Shown: in pieces, positions 53,208-61,959 of the stretch
Layout: the number at the start of each line of letters is the position of its first letter
Numbering within the stretch: the first letter of the stretch is position 1
Assembly (NCBI RefSeq): GCF_000155675.2
Contig: NC_020911.1
Coordinates: 2,780,501-2,844,500, forward strand
Reading direction: 5' to 3'
DNA: 64,000 bases
Source: Octadecabacter antarcticus 307
GTDB lineage: Bacteria; Pseudomonadota; Alphaproteobacteria; Rhodobacterales; Rhodobacteraceae
The notes under the pieces: generated by a model
Databases searched by the model: none
What the model was told of the DNA's origin: nothing
What the model saw: the letters and a program-made list of their open reading frames with translations, nothing else
Made by a program: the position numbers and the translations under genes

Positions 53208-53291
53208 GAACGAACCTAAACCTCACGGCTTTTGGCTCGCGAAGAACTGCGTTGCTTTTTTTAGGATTTCTCTCTCCTCCTTGAGAATGCC

Positions 53292-53329
53292 CACTCTCAT
53301 CGAAACTGCGTTTCGATTGCCGGGCGGTG
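53292..53329 (+). repeat. Palindromic insertion element, copy 14 (in IS3 orfA, in frame)
   Basis: About 38-39 bp: CACTCTC, stem TCGAAAC-tgc-GTTTCGA, TTGCCGGGCGGTG. Here the orfA frame stays open across the insert, adding about 13 residues (PPPGNRNAVSMRV) between DRLRRE and ILKEERE. It is the only clear copy shown not to shift the frame. Confidence 0.88.
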
Positions 53330-53438
53330 GTGTCTCGCGCCGAAGCCGGTCGTTCTCTTGGGCGAGACCTAAATCCTCTTGCGACACCACGTCAGTGTCT
53401 CGGTACGCCGTGATCCATTTGTTCAGCGTCGACATGCC

Positions 53439-53479
53439 CCCTCTCGGCTGATTGCTTTGCAATCGCCTGCCGGGCAATG
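53439..53479 (+). repeat. Palindromic insertion element, copy 15 (in IS3 orfA)
   Basis: 41 bp, the longest copy: CCCTCTC, stem GGCTGATTGC-ttt-GCAATCGCC with one mismatch, CTGCCGGGCAATG. It splits VADDLGV from GMSTLNKW. Target: GCC/GAC. Confidence 0.92.
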
Positions 53480-53640
53480 GACGCCAAGATCATCCGCAAC
53501 TTGCTTGCGTGTAAGTCCACAGGTCAGCGCGATCCGCACCGCATCCTTGCGAAACTCGTCCGTCCGTTTCAGTCCCATAGTTCAGCTCCTTTGTTGCAAT
53601 AAATGCTATCAAAGGAACGGCATCAAACCGCGACAGGGCC

Positions 53641-53925
53641 AAGTCGAGCAAAATGCACCTTCGCGTCTGCATATGGCGGGCGTAACATAGGTCATTATGG
53701 ACTCGAACTAGACCTCTGCTGCATCCGTCCAACCCTCCCAAAAACTACCCGTTTTGAACGCTCTCGAATACACGCTTCCCGACTGACAGATCGTTTGGGT
53801 AGATGCTCTGACGGTAACTAACGTCCCAACGTGATATCCGCGCCCCTTATCATCAGTCACCCTTCCCCGTTGAACCCTGCCCCGCCTTGGCATAAACGAG
53901 CGGCACGCATCGTAAGGGGACGCAC
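53641..53925. other. Intergenic region upstream of purL
   Basis: About 285 bp between the IS3 end and purL with no recognisable gene. It should carry the purL promoter. It may also hold remains of the gene cut by the IS elements, which I could not identify. Confidence 0.4.
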
Positions 53926-56088
53926 ATGCAAGAGCCAGCCATCACATCCGACCTGATCTCAGCCCACGGGCTGTCCCTGTCTGAATACTACCGAATTCTG
54001 GACATCATCGGACGCGAACCGTCGTTTACCGAACTGGGCATTTTCAGCGCTATGTGGAACGAACATTGTTCCTACAAATCCTCAAAAAAATGGCTGCGCA
54101 CCTTGCCCACACAAGGCCCACAAGTCATCTGTGGCCCCGGTGAAAACGCTGGCATCGTCGACATTGGTGACGGCCAATGCGTTGTTTTCAAAATGGAAAG
54201 CCACAACCATCCGTCCTACATCGAACCTTATCAGGGGGCGGCTACAGGCGTTGGCGGCATTCTGCGGGACGTCTTCACCATGGGCGCGCGCCCGATTGCG
54301 GCGATGAATTCGCTGTCGTTTGGCGATCCCAGCCACCACAAAACCCGCCAACTGGTCCACGGCGTCGTCGCAGGAGTGGGCGGTTACGGCAATTGTTTCG
54401 GCGTGCCAACCGTGGGTGGCGAAGTGCGGTTCCACCCTGCCTATAACGGTAACTGCTTGGTCAATGCTTTTGCCGCAGGCCTCGCTGACACTGATAAAAT
54501 CTTCTACTCGGCGGCCTCCGGTATCGGCATGCCTGTCGTTTACCTCGGCGCAAAAACTGGCCGTGACGGTGTCGGCGGCGCGACCATGGCGTCCGCTGAA
54601 TTCGACGACACAATTGAGGACAAACGCCCCACCGTTCAAGTCGGTGATCCCTTCACCGAAAAGCGCCTGATGGAAGCGACACTGGAACTGATGGCGACGG
54701 GTGCGGTTATTTCCATTCAAGACATGGGTGCTGCTGGCCTGACCTGTTCAGCCGTTGAAATGGGCGACAAAGGTGGGCTTGGGGTCAAACTCAACCTCGA
54801 AGATGTGCCGCAGCGCGAAACCAACATGACCGCCTACGAAATGATGCTGTCGGAATCCCAAGAACGCATGCTGATGGTCCTGAAACCAGAACTTGAGGCA
54901 GAGGCGCGCGCAGTGTTCGTGAAATGGGACCTCGATTTTGCCATCGTCGGTGAAACCATAGCTGAAGACCGCTTTTTGGTGCTGCACAACGGCGTCGTGA
55001 AGGCCGACCTGCCGCTTGCAACGCTGTCAGGGTCCGCCCCAGAATATGACCGCCCATGGGTTGAAACACCAACGCCGGACCCCCTCGCTGACGTGCCGGA
55101 CATTGATCCGATTGACGGGTTAAAGGCGCTGCTGGCCTCGCCAAACTACGCGGCTAAACAATGGGTCTATGAACAATACGACAGTCAGGTGATGGCTGAC
55201 ACCGTCCGCGCACCTGGCCTTGGCGCGGGTATTGTGCGCGTGCACGGTACGGACAAATCGCTAGCCTTCACGTCGGATGTGACGCCGCGTTATGTCATGG
55301 CCAACCCCGAAAAAGGCGGCGCACAGGCCGTGGCAGAGGCCTACCGAAACCTGACGGCGGTGGGCGCAACCCCGTTGGCCACCACCGACAACATGAACTT
55401 TGGCAATCCCGAAAAGCCTGAAATCATGGGCCAATTCGTTGGTGCGATCAAAGGCATCGCTGCCGCCTGCATCGCACTGGACATGCCCATCGTGTCAGGC
55501 AACGTGTCGCTCTATAATGAAACCGACGGCACCGGCATCTTGCCCACGCCCACCATCGGCGCTGTCGGGCTGATCAATCACCCCGATGACATCATTCAAG
55601 GCGTCGCGCGCCAAGGACACGTCGCCCTTCTGGTTGGGACCACAACAGGCCACCTCGGTCAATCCGCACTACTGGCAGAAGCCTTTCATCGCGCCGATGG
55701 CGACGCGCCTGACGTCGACCTTGGAGCGGAAAAATTGCATGGCGACTTCATCCGCGCCAACGCACAGTGGATCGATGCCTGCACCGACCTTAGCGACGGC
55801 GGCCTCGCGCTCGCTGCGTTTGAGATGGCAGAAACAGCTGGCACGGGTGTCGCGCTCGACACTGCCGACACAGCCACATTGTTCGGCGAAGACCAAGCCC
55901 GCTATCTGATCGCCTGCACCTTTGATCAAGCCGAAGCCTTGATGGTCGCGGCTGGCAAGGCCGGCGTGCCAATTGCGTCGGTGGGTAAATTCGGCGGTGA
56001 TCATGTCAGCATGGGCAGCAGCACAGGCCCCCTCGTTGACCTTGCCAGCCTCTTTCGGGCCACTTTTGCGAACACGTTTGCGACGTAA
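53926..56088 (+). CDS. purL: Phosphoribosylformylglycinamidine synthase, PurL subunit
   Basis: The 720-residue protein is the small-form PurL, which with PurS and PurQ converts FGAR to FGAM in purine synthesis, using ATP and ammonia from glutamine. It shows [18 protein letters not shown] (residues about 32-49), the nucleotide site [30 protein letters not shown], and the second half [19 protein letters not shown] and [13 protein letters not shown]. Length is normal. A bolA-type gene follows 66 bp later. Confidence 0.97.
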   Translation: MQEPAITSDLISAHGLSLSEYYRILDIIGREPSFTELGIFSAMWNEHCSYKSSKKWLRTLPTQGPQVICGPGENAGIVDIGDGQCVVFKMESHNHPSYIEPYQGAATGVGGILRDVFTMGARPIAAMNSLSFGDPSHHKTRQLVHGVVAGVGGYGNCFGVPTVGGEVRFHPAYNGNCLVNAFAAGLADTDKIFYSAASGIGMPVVYLGAKTGRDGVGGATMASAEFDDTIEDKRPTVQVGDPFTEKRLMEATLELMATGAVISIQDMGAAGLTCSAVEMGDKGGLGVKLNLEDVPQRETNMTAYEMMLSESQERMLMVLKPELEAEARAVFVKWDLDFAIVGETIAEDRFLVLHNGVVKADLPLATLSGSAPEYDRPWVETPTPDPLADVPDIDPIDGLKALLASPNYAAKQWVYEQYDSQVMADTVRAPGLGAGIVRVHGTDKSLAFTSDVTPRYVMANPEKGGAQAVAEAYRNLTAVGATPLATTDNMNFGNPEKPEIMGQFVGAIKGIAAACIALDMPIVSGNVSLYNETDGTGILPTPTIGAVGLINHPDDIIQGVARQGHVALLVGTTTGHLGQSALLAEAFHRADGDAPDVDLGAEKLHGDFIRANAQWIDACTDLSDGGLALAAFEMAETAGTGVALDTADTATLFGEDQARYLIACTFDQAEALMVAAGKAGVPIASVGKFGGDHVSMGSSTGPLVDLASLFRATFANTFAT

Positions 56089-56154
56089 TGCGCCGCGAAC
56101 CTTGCCGCAGGCCTGCTGCGCCCCTACATCTGATGTTAACAATAGGACTCACCC

Positions 56155-56391
56155 ATGCCCATTTCTGCCCCAGAAATCGAAAGCCTGCTTCGCGATGCGT
56201 TTCCGGACGCAAAGATCACCGTGCAAGGTGACGATGGCGCGCATTTTGCTGCTGAAGTGATCGACGCATCGTTCAAAGGCAAAAACCGCGTGCAACAGCA
56301 ACGCGCGGTCTATGGTGCACTCAAGGGCAAAATGGATGGGTCAAACGGCGATCTGCACGCACTCGCCCTGACAACAAAGGCGCCTGAGTGA
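56155..56391 (+). CDS. BolA/IbaG family protein
   Basis: The 78-residue protein has the BolA fold with the conserved DDGAHFAAEVIDASFKGK (residues about 26-43) and QQQRAVYGALKGKM. BolA-type proteins bind [2Fe-2S] clusters together with monothiol glutaredoxins through a His. The monothiol glutaredoxin gene lies 203 bp downstream, one small gene away, which fits a functional pair. The stop overlaps the next start (TGATG). Confidence 0.92.
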   Translation: MPISAPEIESLLRDAFPDAKITVQGDDGAHFAAEVIDASFKGKNRVQQQRAVYGALKGKMDGSNGDLHALALTTKAPE

Positions 56392-56597
56392 TGTTAAACT
56401 GGCTGGTTTTTGGTGGTTTGGTTTTGGTCAGCGCGATACTCGCAGATGATTGGTACGCAAAACGCCATCGCCGCCCCCTCAGCCACATGAAACCCGATCC
56501 CAGAACGGTCAAGAACGCCACTGGGATGGAAGAACTCGACCGCACACGCGCCAATCAAACGATTGCGCGGACAGATTCAAAGGGACCAAAAATATGA
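56391..56597 (+). CDS. Small membrane-anchored protein between bolA and glutaredoxin genes
   Basis: The 68-residue product has one N-terminal membrane helix (LNWLVFGGLVLVSAILA) and a charged tail (DDWYAKRHRRPLSH, GMEELDRTRANQTIA). It overlaps the bolA stop by one base and the glutaredoxin start by four (ATGA), so all three are translationally coupled. I do not recognise the family. GTG 56388 is an alternative start. Confidence 0.65.
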   Translation: MLNWLVFGGLVLVSAILADDWYAKRHRRPLSHMKPDPRTVKNATGMEELDRTRANQTIARTDSKGPKI

Positions 56598-56953
56598 CCG
56601 CCGAAACCCAAATCAAAGAGACCGTGACCGCAAATGACGTTGTGCTGTTCATGAAGGGCACAAAATCCATGCCGCAGTGCGGGTTTTCAAGCCGCGTAGC
56701 GGGTGTTTTGAATTTCATGGGCGTCGAATTTGCAGACGTGAATGTATTGGCCGACGAAGACCTCCGTCAGGGCATCAAAGACTATTCTGACTGGCCAACT
56801 GTTCCGCAGCTTTACGTCAAAGGCGAATTCGTCGGCGGCTGCGATATCATCACCGAAATGACGATGTCAGGTGAACTTGATGCATTGTTCGCAGAAAACG
56901 GCGTCACCTACGACAAAGATGCCGCTGAAAAAATCCGCGAAGCCAACACGTAA
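56594..56953 (+). CDS. grxD: Monothiol glutaredoxin, Grx4/GrxD type
   Basis: The 119-residue protein is a CGFS-type glutaredoxin that carries [2Fe-2S] clusters. It shows VVLFMKGTKSMPQCGFSSRV with the single active Cys, then WPTVPQLYVKGEFVGGCDI with the cis-Pro and glutathione-binding GGCD. ATG 56594 gives the usual start (MTAETQIKETV); the frame open from 56450 overlaps the preceding gene. It forms an operon with the bolA-type gene. Confidence 0.95.
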   Translation: MTAETQIKETVTANDVVLFMKGTKSMPQCGFSSRVAGVLNFMGVEFADVNVLADEDLRQGIKDYSDWPTVPQLYVKGEFVGGCDIITEMTMSGELDALFAENGVTYDKDAAEKIREANT

Positions 56954-56965
56954 GCATTTTAACGT

Positions 56966-57007
56966 AAAAAAAATGCCGCGTCCAATTTCTGAGGCGCGGC
57001 ATTTTGA
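56966..57007. terminator. Bidirectional terminator between grxD and zapA
   Basis: AAAAAAATGCCGCG, a 13-nt loop and GCGCGGCATTTTG form a hairpin with A and T tracts on both sides. It serves both convergent operons. Confidence 0.88.
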
Positions 57008-57026
57008 TGTCTCGAACCGGGCTTCT

Positions 57027-57413
57027 CTAGGCAGATCGCCCTTCGACATCATCGGCCATCGCCTCAACCCGTGTCGCAATTTCGCTCATTGTCTCAATGA
57101 CTTCGGTTGGTATGACCGGCACTTCAATGCGTTCGACGCCGCCTTGCGTCGTCGCCTTTTCAAGCTGTGCCTGTGCTTGCGCCAACTTTTCTTCGGCCGC
57201 GCGCACTTTGTCTTCCAAACCCGCCGTGCGGTCCGCCAACAACAGCCCCGCCATCAGCAACATCCGGCTTTCGGGCATCCGACCCACCTGCGTGGAAAGC
57301 GACGACGCTTCTACGTCCAGCATAGCCGCTGCCGTCATCAAAAACTGTTCTTCGCCGTCCTGACAGGCAACCTCAAAATTACGGCCCCCGATGGTGATTT
57401 CAATTTGTGGCAT
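57027..57413 (-). CDS. zapA: Cell division protein ZapA
   Basis: The 128-residue protein is ZapA, which cross-links FtsZ filaments. It starts MPQIEITIGGRNFEVACQDGEEQFL with the ZapA globular domain and has the typical coiled-coil C-terminus (KVRAAEEKLAQAQAQLEKA). ATG 57413 was chosen over the longer frame to 57431 because MPQIEITIGG is the conserved start. It overlaps the coiled-coil gene upstream by 14 bp. Confidence 0.88.
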   Translation of the reverse strand: MPQIEITIGGRNFEVACQDGEEQFLMTAAAMLDVEASSLSTQVGRMPESRMLLMAGLLLADRTAGLEDKVRAAEEKLAQAQAQLEKATTQGGVERIEVPVIPTEVIETMSEIATRVEAMADDVEGRSA

Positions 57414-57930
57414 CGGCTGCCTCCCGTTCAATGATCGGCGTCAGTTCTTGCAGGATCGCGTCCATTTCCGCCGCGTCCGCTGCGCGTGTTGCGCGAAGCG
57501 CCTCAAGTTCGGCAAGCATGGCTTTGTTGACCAAATGCGGCTCGCTCACACCGTCGCTCACGGCTTCGCGAAGCTGCACATTGATATCGCGCAATTCTGC
57601 GTTCATTTGGCGCAACCGCTGTAATTCACGATCCATGCGCGCAGATCGTGCACGTCCTGCGTCGACGTTGCTTTCCAGCTTGGCCAGCTTTCCGTCCTGC
57701 CGATCCTTTAGAAGCTTTACACGCTCTTCGAGCTGCGCATTCGCTGTCTGTTCTTCGTCAAGCTTTGCACCTAGTTCAGCAACTTGCGCCGCAAGCGCGC
57801 CTGCATCAACGCCGTCACTATCGGGCTGCGATGTGATCAAAGGTGGCGGCACCGAAAGCCCGTCCAACCCCGTTTTTATGCGCTCCAACGCCGTCGTGAT
57901 CCGCATTTCAAGTTGTGGAAATTCGCTCAT
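57400..57930 (-). CDS. Coiled-coil protein coupled to zapA
   Basis: The 176-residue product is mostly coiled coil (ALAAQVAELGAKLDEEQTAN, VKLLKDRQDGKLAKLESNV, DRELQRLRQMNAELRD, residues about 45-130). It overlaps zapA by 14 bp, so the two are made together. A coiled-coil partner beside zapA recalls ZapB in other bacteria. That it acts in division is inference from context. Confidence 0.75.
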   Translation of the reverse strand: MSEFPQLEMRITTALERIKTGLDGLSVPPPLITSQPDSDGVDAGALAAQVAELGAKLDEEQTANAQLEERVKLLKDRQDGKLAKLESNVDAGRARSARMDRELQRLRQMNAELRDINVQLREAVSDGVSEPHLVNKAMLAELEALRATRAADAAEMDAILQELTPIIEREAADATN

Positions 57931-58203
57931 CGCCTGTCCTTTCCAGACTTGGTTTGTTCACTTTGAACACACCCAAGAACCGCTTCGTTTGGGCTTTGCC
58001 TACGAATCGCGCCCATATGTATAAAGCTTAAGCCATGTGGCCCGAGGCAGCAAACGGTGAAAATGGTTCCATTTCAGCCCTCTACACTGCAGCCTTCATC
58101 CATCACGCAGACCAACTTTGATCGTGAGGGCCTTGATCTTGGGATCCGCCCTGTTATGACCTTGCGCAAAGCCAAACATCGCAGCCCAAAGGACCACTTT
58201 CAT

Positions 58204-60225
58204 ATGGACATCCAAGCCCTTCGCAAAGCCCACCCCGAGCATTGGATGCGCGCCGCCGCGATCCGCACCCTCACGCTGGACGCCGTCGCCGCCGCCAATT
58301 CCGGCCACTCCGGCATGCCCATGGGCATGGCTGACGTTGCCACGGTGTTGTTTGATAAACATCTGCGCTTTGACCCAAAAGCTCCGCACTGGCCCGACCG
58401 TGACCGTTTCATCTTGTCAGCTGGCCACGGGTCCATGTTGATCTACGCCCTGTTGCACTTGACCGGATACGAACAGGCGACGCTGCAACAACTTAAGGAC
58501 TTCCGCCAATGGGGGTCGCGCACCGCAGGCCATCCAGAATATGGCCACATGGACGGCATTGAAACCACGACAGGTCCACTGGGCCAAGGCATCGCCAATT
58601 CTGTCGGCTTTGCGATTGCCGAAGAAATCCTGCGGGCACGTCACGGCGATTCAATCGTTAACCACCACACCTACGTTATCGCAGGCGACGGCTGCCTGAT
58701 GGAAGGCATTTCCCAAGAGGCAATTGGCCTTGCAGGGATGCAAAAGCTTGGCCACCTGATTTGCTTCTTTGACAACAACAACATCACCATCGACGGCACT
58801 GTGGATATGGCCGACATCACCAACCAATCGGCGCGTTTCGTGGCGTCTGGCTGGCATGTCATCGACATCGACGGCCACGACCCCGATGCGATTGATGCGG
58901 CGATTACAGCGGCCAAGGCCGATCCCCGTCCGTCCATGATCAACTGCAAAACCCACATCGCGCTGGGCCACGCGGCGCAAGACACCTCCAAAGGCCACGG
59001 TGCTCTGACCGACGCAGGCCAATTGCAAGCCGCCAAAGACGCCTACGGCTGGACCTATGGACCGTTCGAAGTCCCGGCAAATGTAAAATCCCAGTGGGAA
59101 GCCATGGGGGAACGCGGTGCGCAAGCCCACGCCGACTGGCACACTCGGTTTGAAAAGCTGTCCAAGGCAAAGCAGGACGAATTCAACCGTGCCTTGGCCC
59201 TAGACGCCCCTAATAAACTGCCCGCGACCATCAAGGCGTTCAAGAAACAAGCCTCGGACGCCGGCGCAAAGATGGCGACACGCTCCTCGTCTGAAAAAGT
59301 CCTCGAAGTGATCAACCCGATCATGCAAGAAACTGTTGGCGGTTCAGCCGACCTGACAGGCTCCAACAATACCAAAACCTCTGATCTTGGTGTGTTTAGC
59401 CCCGACAACCGCGCGGGTCGCTACATCCATTTCGGTGTGCGCGAACACGGCATGGCCGCGGCGATGAACGGCATGGTCTTGCACGGCGGTATCCGGCCCT
59501 ATTCCGGCACGTTCATGTGTTTCACCGACTATGCCCGCGGTGCCATGCGTCTGTCAGCTTTGATGGAAATCCCGACAGTTTACGTTATGACGCACGACAG
59601 CATTGGCCTTGGCGAAGACGGCCCAACGCACCAACCCATCGAACACCTCGCACTGTTGCGGGCCACGCCAAATACCAATGTATTCCGCCCCGCTGATACT
59701 GTTGAGGTGGCCGAGGCTTGGGAACTTGCGTTTACATCCAAGAAAACACCTTCCGTGTTGTGCCTGTCGCGCCAAGGCCTGCCGCTGGTGCGTACTGAGC
59801 ATAAAACCAAGAACATGACCGCCCAAGGTGCCTACGTTCTGGCCGATGCTGTAAACGGCAAACGTCAGGCAATCCTTATGGCCACAGGCTCCGAGGTATC
59901 CGTCGCCATGGACGCCCGCGCAATTCTTGAAGCCGAAGGTATCGGCACCCGTGTTGTGTCCATGCCCTGCTGGGAGCTGTTTGAGGAGCAGGACGAAAGC
60001 ATCCGCAAACGCGTCTTGCCCGGCGGTCCAGTTCGCGTCGCGATCGAGGCAGGCATCCGGTTCGGCTGGGACCGCTGGTTGTTTGGCGAACGCGGCAAAC
60101 GCGATAAATCAGGCTTTGTCGGCATGCACGGTTTCGGGGCGTCTGCCCCCGCGCCGGTCTTGTTTGAAAAATTCGGCATCACGCCCGAAGCCACAGCCCA
60201 AAAAGTCCGCGACCTTCTCGCGTAA
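58204..60225 (+). CDS. tkt: Transketolase
   Basis: The 673-residue enzyme moves two-carbon ketol units in the pentose phosphate pathway with thiamine diphosphate. It shows [21 protein letters not shown] (broken at residues 18-38), the ThDP motif [13 protein letters not shown] ending [11 protein letters not shown], and later [13 protein letters not shown] and [16 protein letters not shown] start at ATG 58204 ([14 protein letters not shown]). The in-frame extension to 58057 has no support. The gap gene lies 2 kb downstream. Confidence 0.97.
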   Translation: MDIQALRKAHPEHWMRAAAIRTLTLDAVAAANSGHSGMPMGMADVATVLFDKHLRFDPKAPHWPDRDRFILSAGHGSMLIYALLHLTGYEQATLQQLKDFRQWGSRTAGHPEYGHMDGIETTTGPLGQGIANSVGFAIAEEILRARHGDSIVNHHTYVIAGDGCLMEGISQEAIGLAGMQKLGHLICFFDNNNITIDGTVDMADITNQSARFVASGWHVIDIDGHDPDAIDAAITAAKADPRPSMINCKTHIALGHAAQDTSKGHGALTDAGQLQAAKDAYGWTYGPFEVPANVKSQWEAMGERGAQAHADWHTRFEKLSKAKQDEFNRALALDAPNKLPATIKAFKKQASDAGAKMATRSSSEKVLEVINPIMQETVGGSADLTGSNNTKTSDLGVFSPDNRAGRYIHFGVREHGMAAAMNGMVLHGGIRPYSGTFMCFTDYARGAMRLSALMEIPTVYVMTHDSIGLGEDGPTHQPIEHLALLRATPNTNVFRPADTVEVAEAWELAFTSKKTPSVLCLSRQGLPLVRTEHKTKNMTAQGAYVLADAVNGKRQAILMATGSEVSVAMDARAILEAEGIGTRVVSMPCWELFEEQDESIRKRVLPGGPVRVAIEAGIRFGWDRWLFGERGKRDKSGFVGMHGFGASAPAPVLFEKFGITPEATAQKVRDLLA

Positions 60226-60372
60226 ACAACCACCAATGAATGCCAGTTCGGGCCATAATTTCATGCTTTGCATGTGGTTGTGGCCCGACTTTTTTGTACG
60301 GTATTATGACCAGACATTGTTGCGCGACGCGTTTCTGCTAAAATTTTCGCGAATCTTTCAGGAGCCTTGCCC

Positions 60373-60999
60373 ATGATCCGACTGACAGCCTTTCTTGCCG
60401 CCGCGTCGATAGCGCTAGCTGCGTGCGACGCCCCGACAAGTCAGACGTTCGTGCAGCCAAACCCCAAGGGCGCGACAAGCCAAACCAGTCAGATTAACGC
60501 AGGTTTTTCGGTCGCTCCGGCAAACGCACCAAGCGGGCCTGTTATCGACAATTTTGCACGCAATTTCCTGAACACCTTGCAGGTGCGTTCCATCGCGGAA
60601 CGTCGCGAACATTGCGGCTACTTTTTCGTCAGCTCGGGTGGCAGTCTGCAAGCCAGCACACCCCGTGCAGGTACATTTGCCAGCTGTGACATGCCAGCGC
60701 CGCTTGCGGGTCAAGGTATTATCGCCAGTTACCACACCCACGGCGCATACGGGCGCCAGTTTGATAACGAAGTGCCCTCTGTGATTGATCTGACATCGGA
60801 CTTTGATTTCGGCATTGATGGCTACGTGTCCACCCCCGGCGGGCGCGTCTGGCTGGTTGATTTCCAGACCCGTTCAACCCGTCAGCTGTGTGGCTTGCGC
60901 TGCGTTACGTCCGATCCAGGATTTGTACCGCAGGACGAACGCAGCATCAGACAGACCTATACGGTCCAAACGCTGCAACGGCGCTCGTCGATCTTTTAG
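60373..60999 (+). CDS. DUF4329-type lipoprotein
   Basis: The 208-residue product has a lipoprotein signal peptide with lipobox LAAC (MIRLTAFLAAASIALAAC). The rest matches DUF4329 proteins: CGYFFVSSGG, IIASYHTHGAYGRQFDNEVPS with a JAMM-like HTHG, then DFDFGIDGYVSTPGGRVWLV. The HTHG and the downstream Ser/Asp suggest a metallopeptidase-like fold related to the JAB superfamily, which is inference. It is convergent with the DUF808 gene, 3 bp apart. Confidence 0.78.
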   Translation: MIRLTAFLAAASIALAACDAPTSQTFVQPNPKGATSQTSQINAGFSVAPANAPSGPVIDNFARNFLNTLQVRSIAERREHCGYFFVSSGGSLQASTPRAGTFASCDMPAPLAGQGIIASYHTHGAYGRQFDNEVPSVIDLTSDFDFGIDGYVSTPGGRVWLVDFQTRSTRQLCGLRCVTSDPGFVPQDERSIRQTYTVQTLQRRSSIF

Positions 61000-61002
61000 C
61001 GC

Positions 61003-61959
61003 CTAGTGCTGCGAATTTGATCCGCTCAATTCCGCAATAATCGGTCCGATCACACGGGTCACGATTGGGATTAGCAACAGGCCAACAGCCAACCCGATCA
61101 CCCCGTCCAAGAACGCCGTCACAGCCCAATTGCCGAATCCAGCGTCGCCTCCTAGCGATTGGGCAATACTTTTGATCGCGTCATACGCCACGTCCCAGCC
61201 CAGATCATGGGCGCCATGCACCAGAATAGACCCGCCGACCCACAACATCGCAGCCGTGCCGACAACCGATAAAACTGTCAATAGATGCGGCATGCCACGC
61301 ACCAGCCCCCTGCCGGCACCACGCCCCAAGTCCGTAGGCGCATTTAATGCCAGCCACGCCCCGACATCATCCATCTTCACAATCAAGGCGACCGTTCCAT
61401 ACACCAGTGCCGTGATCGCGATTGCCACAAGCGCAAGCGCGCCCGCCTGCATCGCAACGGCGCCGTCTGGAATTTCATTCAATGTGATTGTCATGATCTC
61501 GGCGGACAGGATGAAATCCGTCTTAATCGCGCCTTTGACACGGGTTTCTTCCAATTTTGCCGGATCACCGATATCCATATCGGCCTCAACCAGGGCATCT
61601 GCGTGCGGGCGCAGCACATGATAAATCTTCTCGGCCCCCTCAAAACACAGGTAAAGCCCCCCCAGCATCAGCAACGGAATCAACCACCACTCAGCGTAGG
61701 TCTTGAGCAGCATCGCCGCTGGCAACAAGATCACCAGTTTGTTGAAAACCGACGCCCGCGCGATCTTCCAGATAATCGGTAGTTCACGTTTTGGATCAAG
61801 GCCAGTGACGTATTTCGGTGTTACGGCTGCGTCATCAATGATCACGCCCGCCGCTTTGGTTCCGGCTTTGGCAGCCATGCCAGCCATATCATCAAGACTG
61901 GTCGCCGCAATCCGTGTCAGGGCCGCAACATCATCCAACAAGGCAATCAAACCGCTCAT
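61003..61959 (-). CDS. DUF808 family inner membrane protein (YedI-like)
   Basis: The 318-residue protein matches DUF808/YedI. It starts MSGLIALLDDVAALTRIAA, followed by the family block MAAKAGTKAAGVIIDDAAVTP and YVTGLDPKRELPIIWKIA. Several membrane helices follow (LVILLPAAMLLKTYAEWWLI, ALALVAIAITALVYGTVALI, VGLLLIPIVTRVIGPII). Function is not established. Confidence 0.9.
   Translation of the reverse strand: MSGLIALLDDVAALTRIAATSLDDMAGMAAKAGTKAAGVIIDDAAVTPKYVTGLDPKRELPIIWKIARASVFNKLVILLPAAMLLKTYAEWWLIPLLMLGGLYLCFEGAEKIYHVLRPHADALVEADMDIGDPAKLEETRVKGAIKTDFILSAEIMTITLNEIPDGAVAMQAGALALVAIAITALVYGTVALIVKMDDVGAWLALNAPTDLGRGAGRGLVRGMPHLLTVLSVVGTAAMLWVGGSILVHGAHDLGWDVAYDAIKSIAQSLGGDAGFGNWAVTAFLDGVIGLAVGLLLIPIVTRVIGPIIAELSGSNSQH

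Larger units (their letters stand above)
52423..53578 (-). pseudogene. IS3-family transposase orfA/orfB, broken by five palindromic insertions and a deletion
   Basis: orfA starts at 53578 (MGLKRTDEFRKDAVRIALTC), has the helix-turn-helix QVADDLGV joined across an insert to GMSTLNKWITAY, and a leucine-zipper-like QENDRLRRE joined across an in-frame insert to ILKEEREILKKATQFFASQ. orfB shows ASFSTNRLCDVLDVSPRGLW, YGRPRMTEGLKETGLDFGHR, then across an insert MRQNGISVVRTRKHK, and DRDFAADAPNQKWAGDITY with the first catalytic Asp. After SNRMKRDVAI a deletion removes the second catalytic Asp and the Glu. The remainder YINGFYNP joins across an insert to RRRHSTLGWKSPIAF. Confidence 0.9.
52386..53640 (-). 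mobile_element. IS3-family element (internally deleted)
   Basis: GGACCTGTCGCGCTTT (52386-52401) and the inverse of AAACCGCGACAGGGCC (53625-53640) form imperfect terminal repeats. Between them are orfA and orfB of an IS3-group element. Part of orfB is deleted, leaving 1255 bp. The left end lies only 3 bp from the IS1595 target duplication, so IS1595 inserted beside it. Confidence 0.8.

Noticed and set aside
41838..53479. Translational bypass elements of the T4 gene 60 or yeast mitochondrial byp type
   Set aside because: Size and hairpin would fit, but the inserts occur in both orientations relative to the gene, and I found no matching take-off and landing codons at the junctions I checked. 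Host transposases also carry other frameshifts and deletions.
41486..53640. One horizontally acquired genomic island
   Set aside because: The essential gene tig lies in the middle and there is no integrase, tRNA or flanking repeat; the region is better seen as chromosome hit repeatedly by ISs.
56953..57027. 6S RNA gene next to zapA
   Set aside because: The gap downstream of zapA is only about 73 bp and is filled by a bidirectional terminator; there is no room for a 6S RNA.
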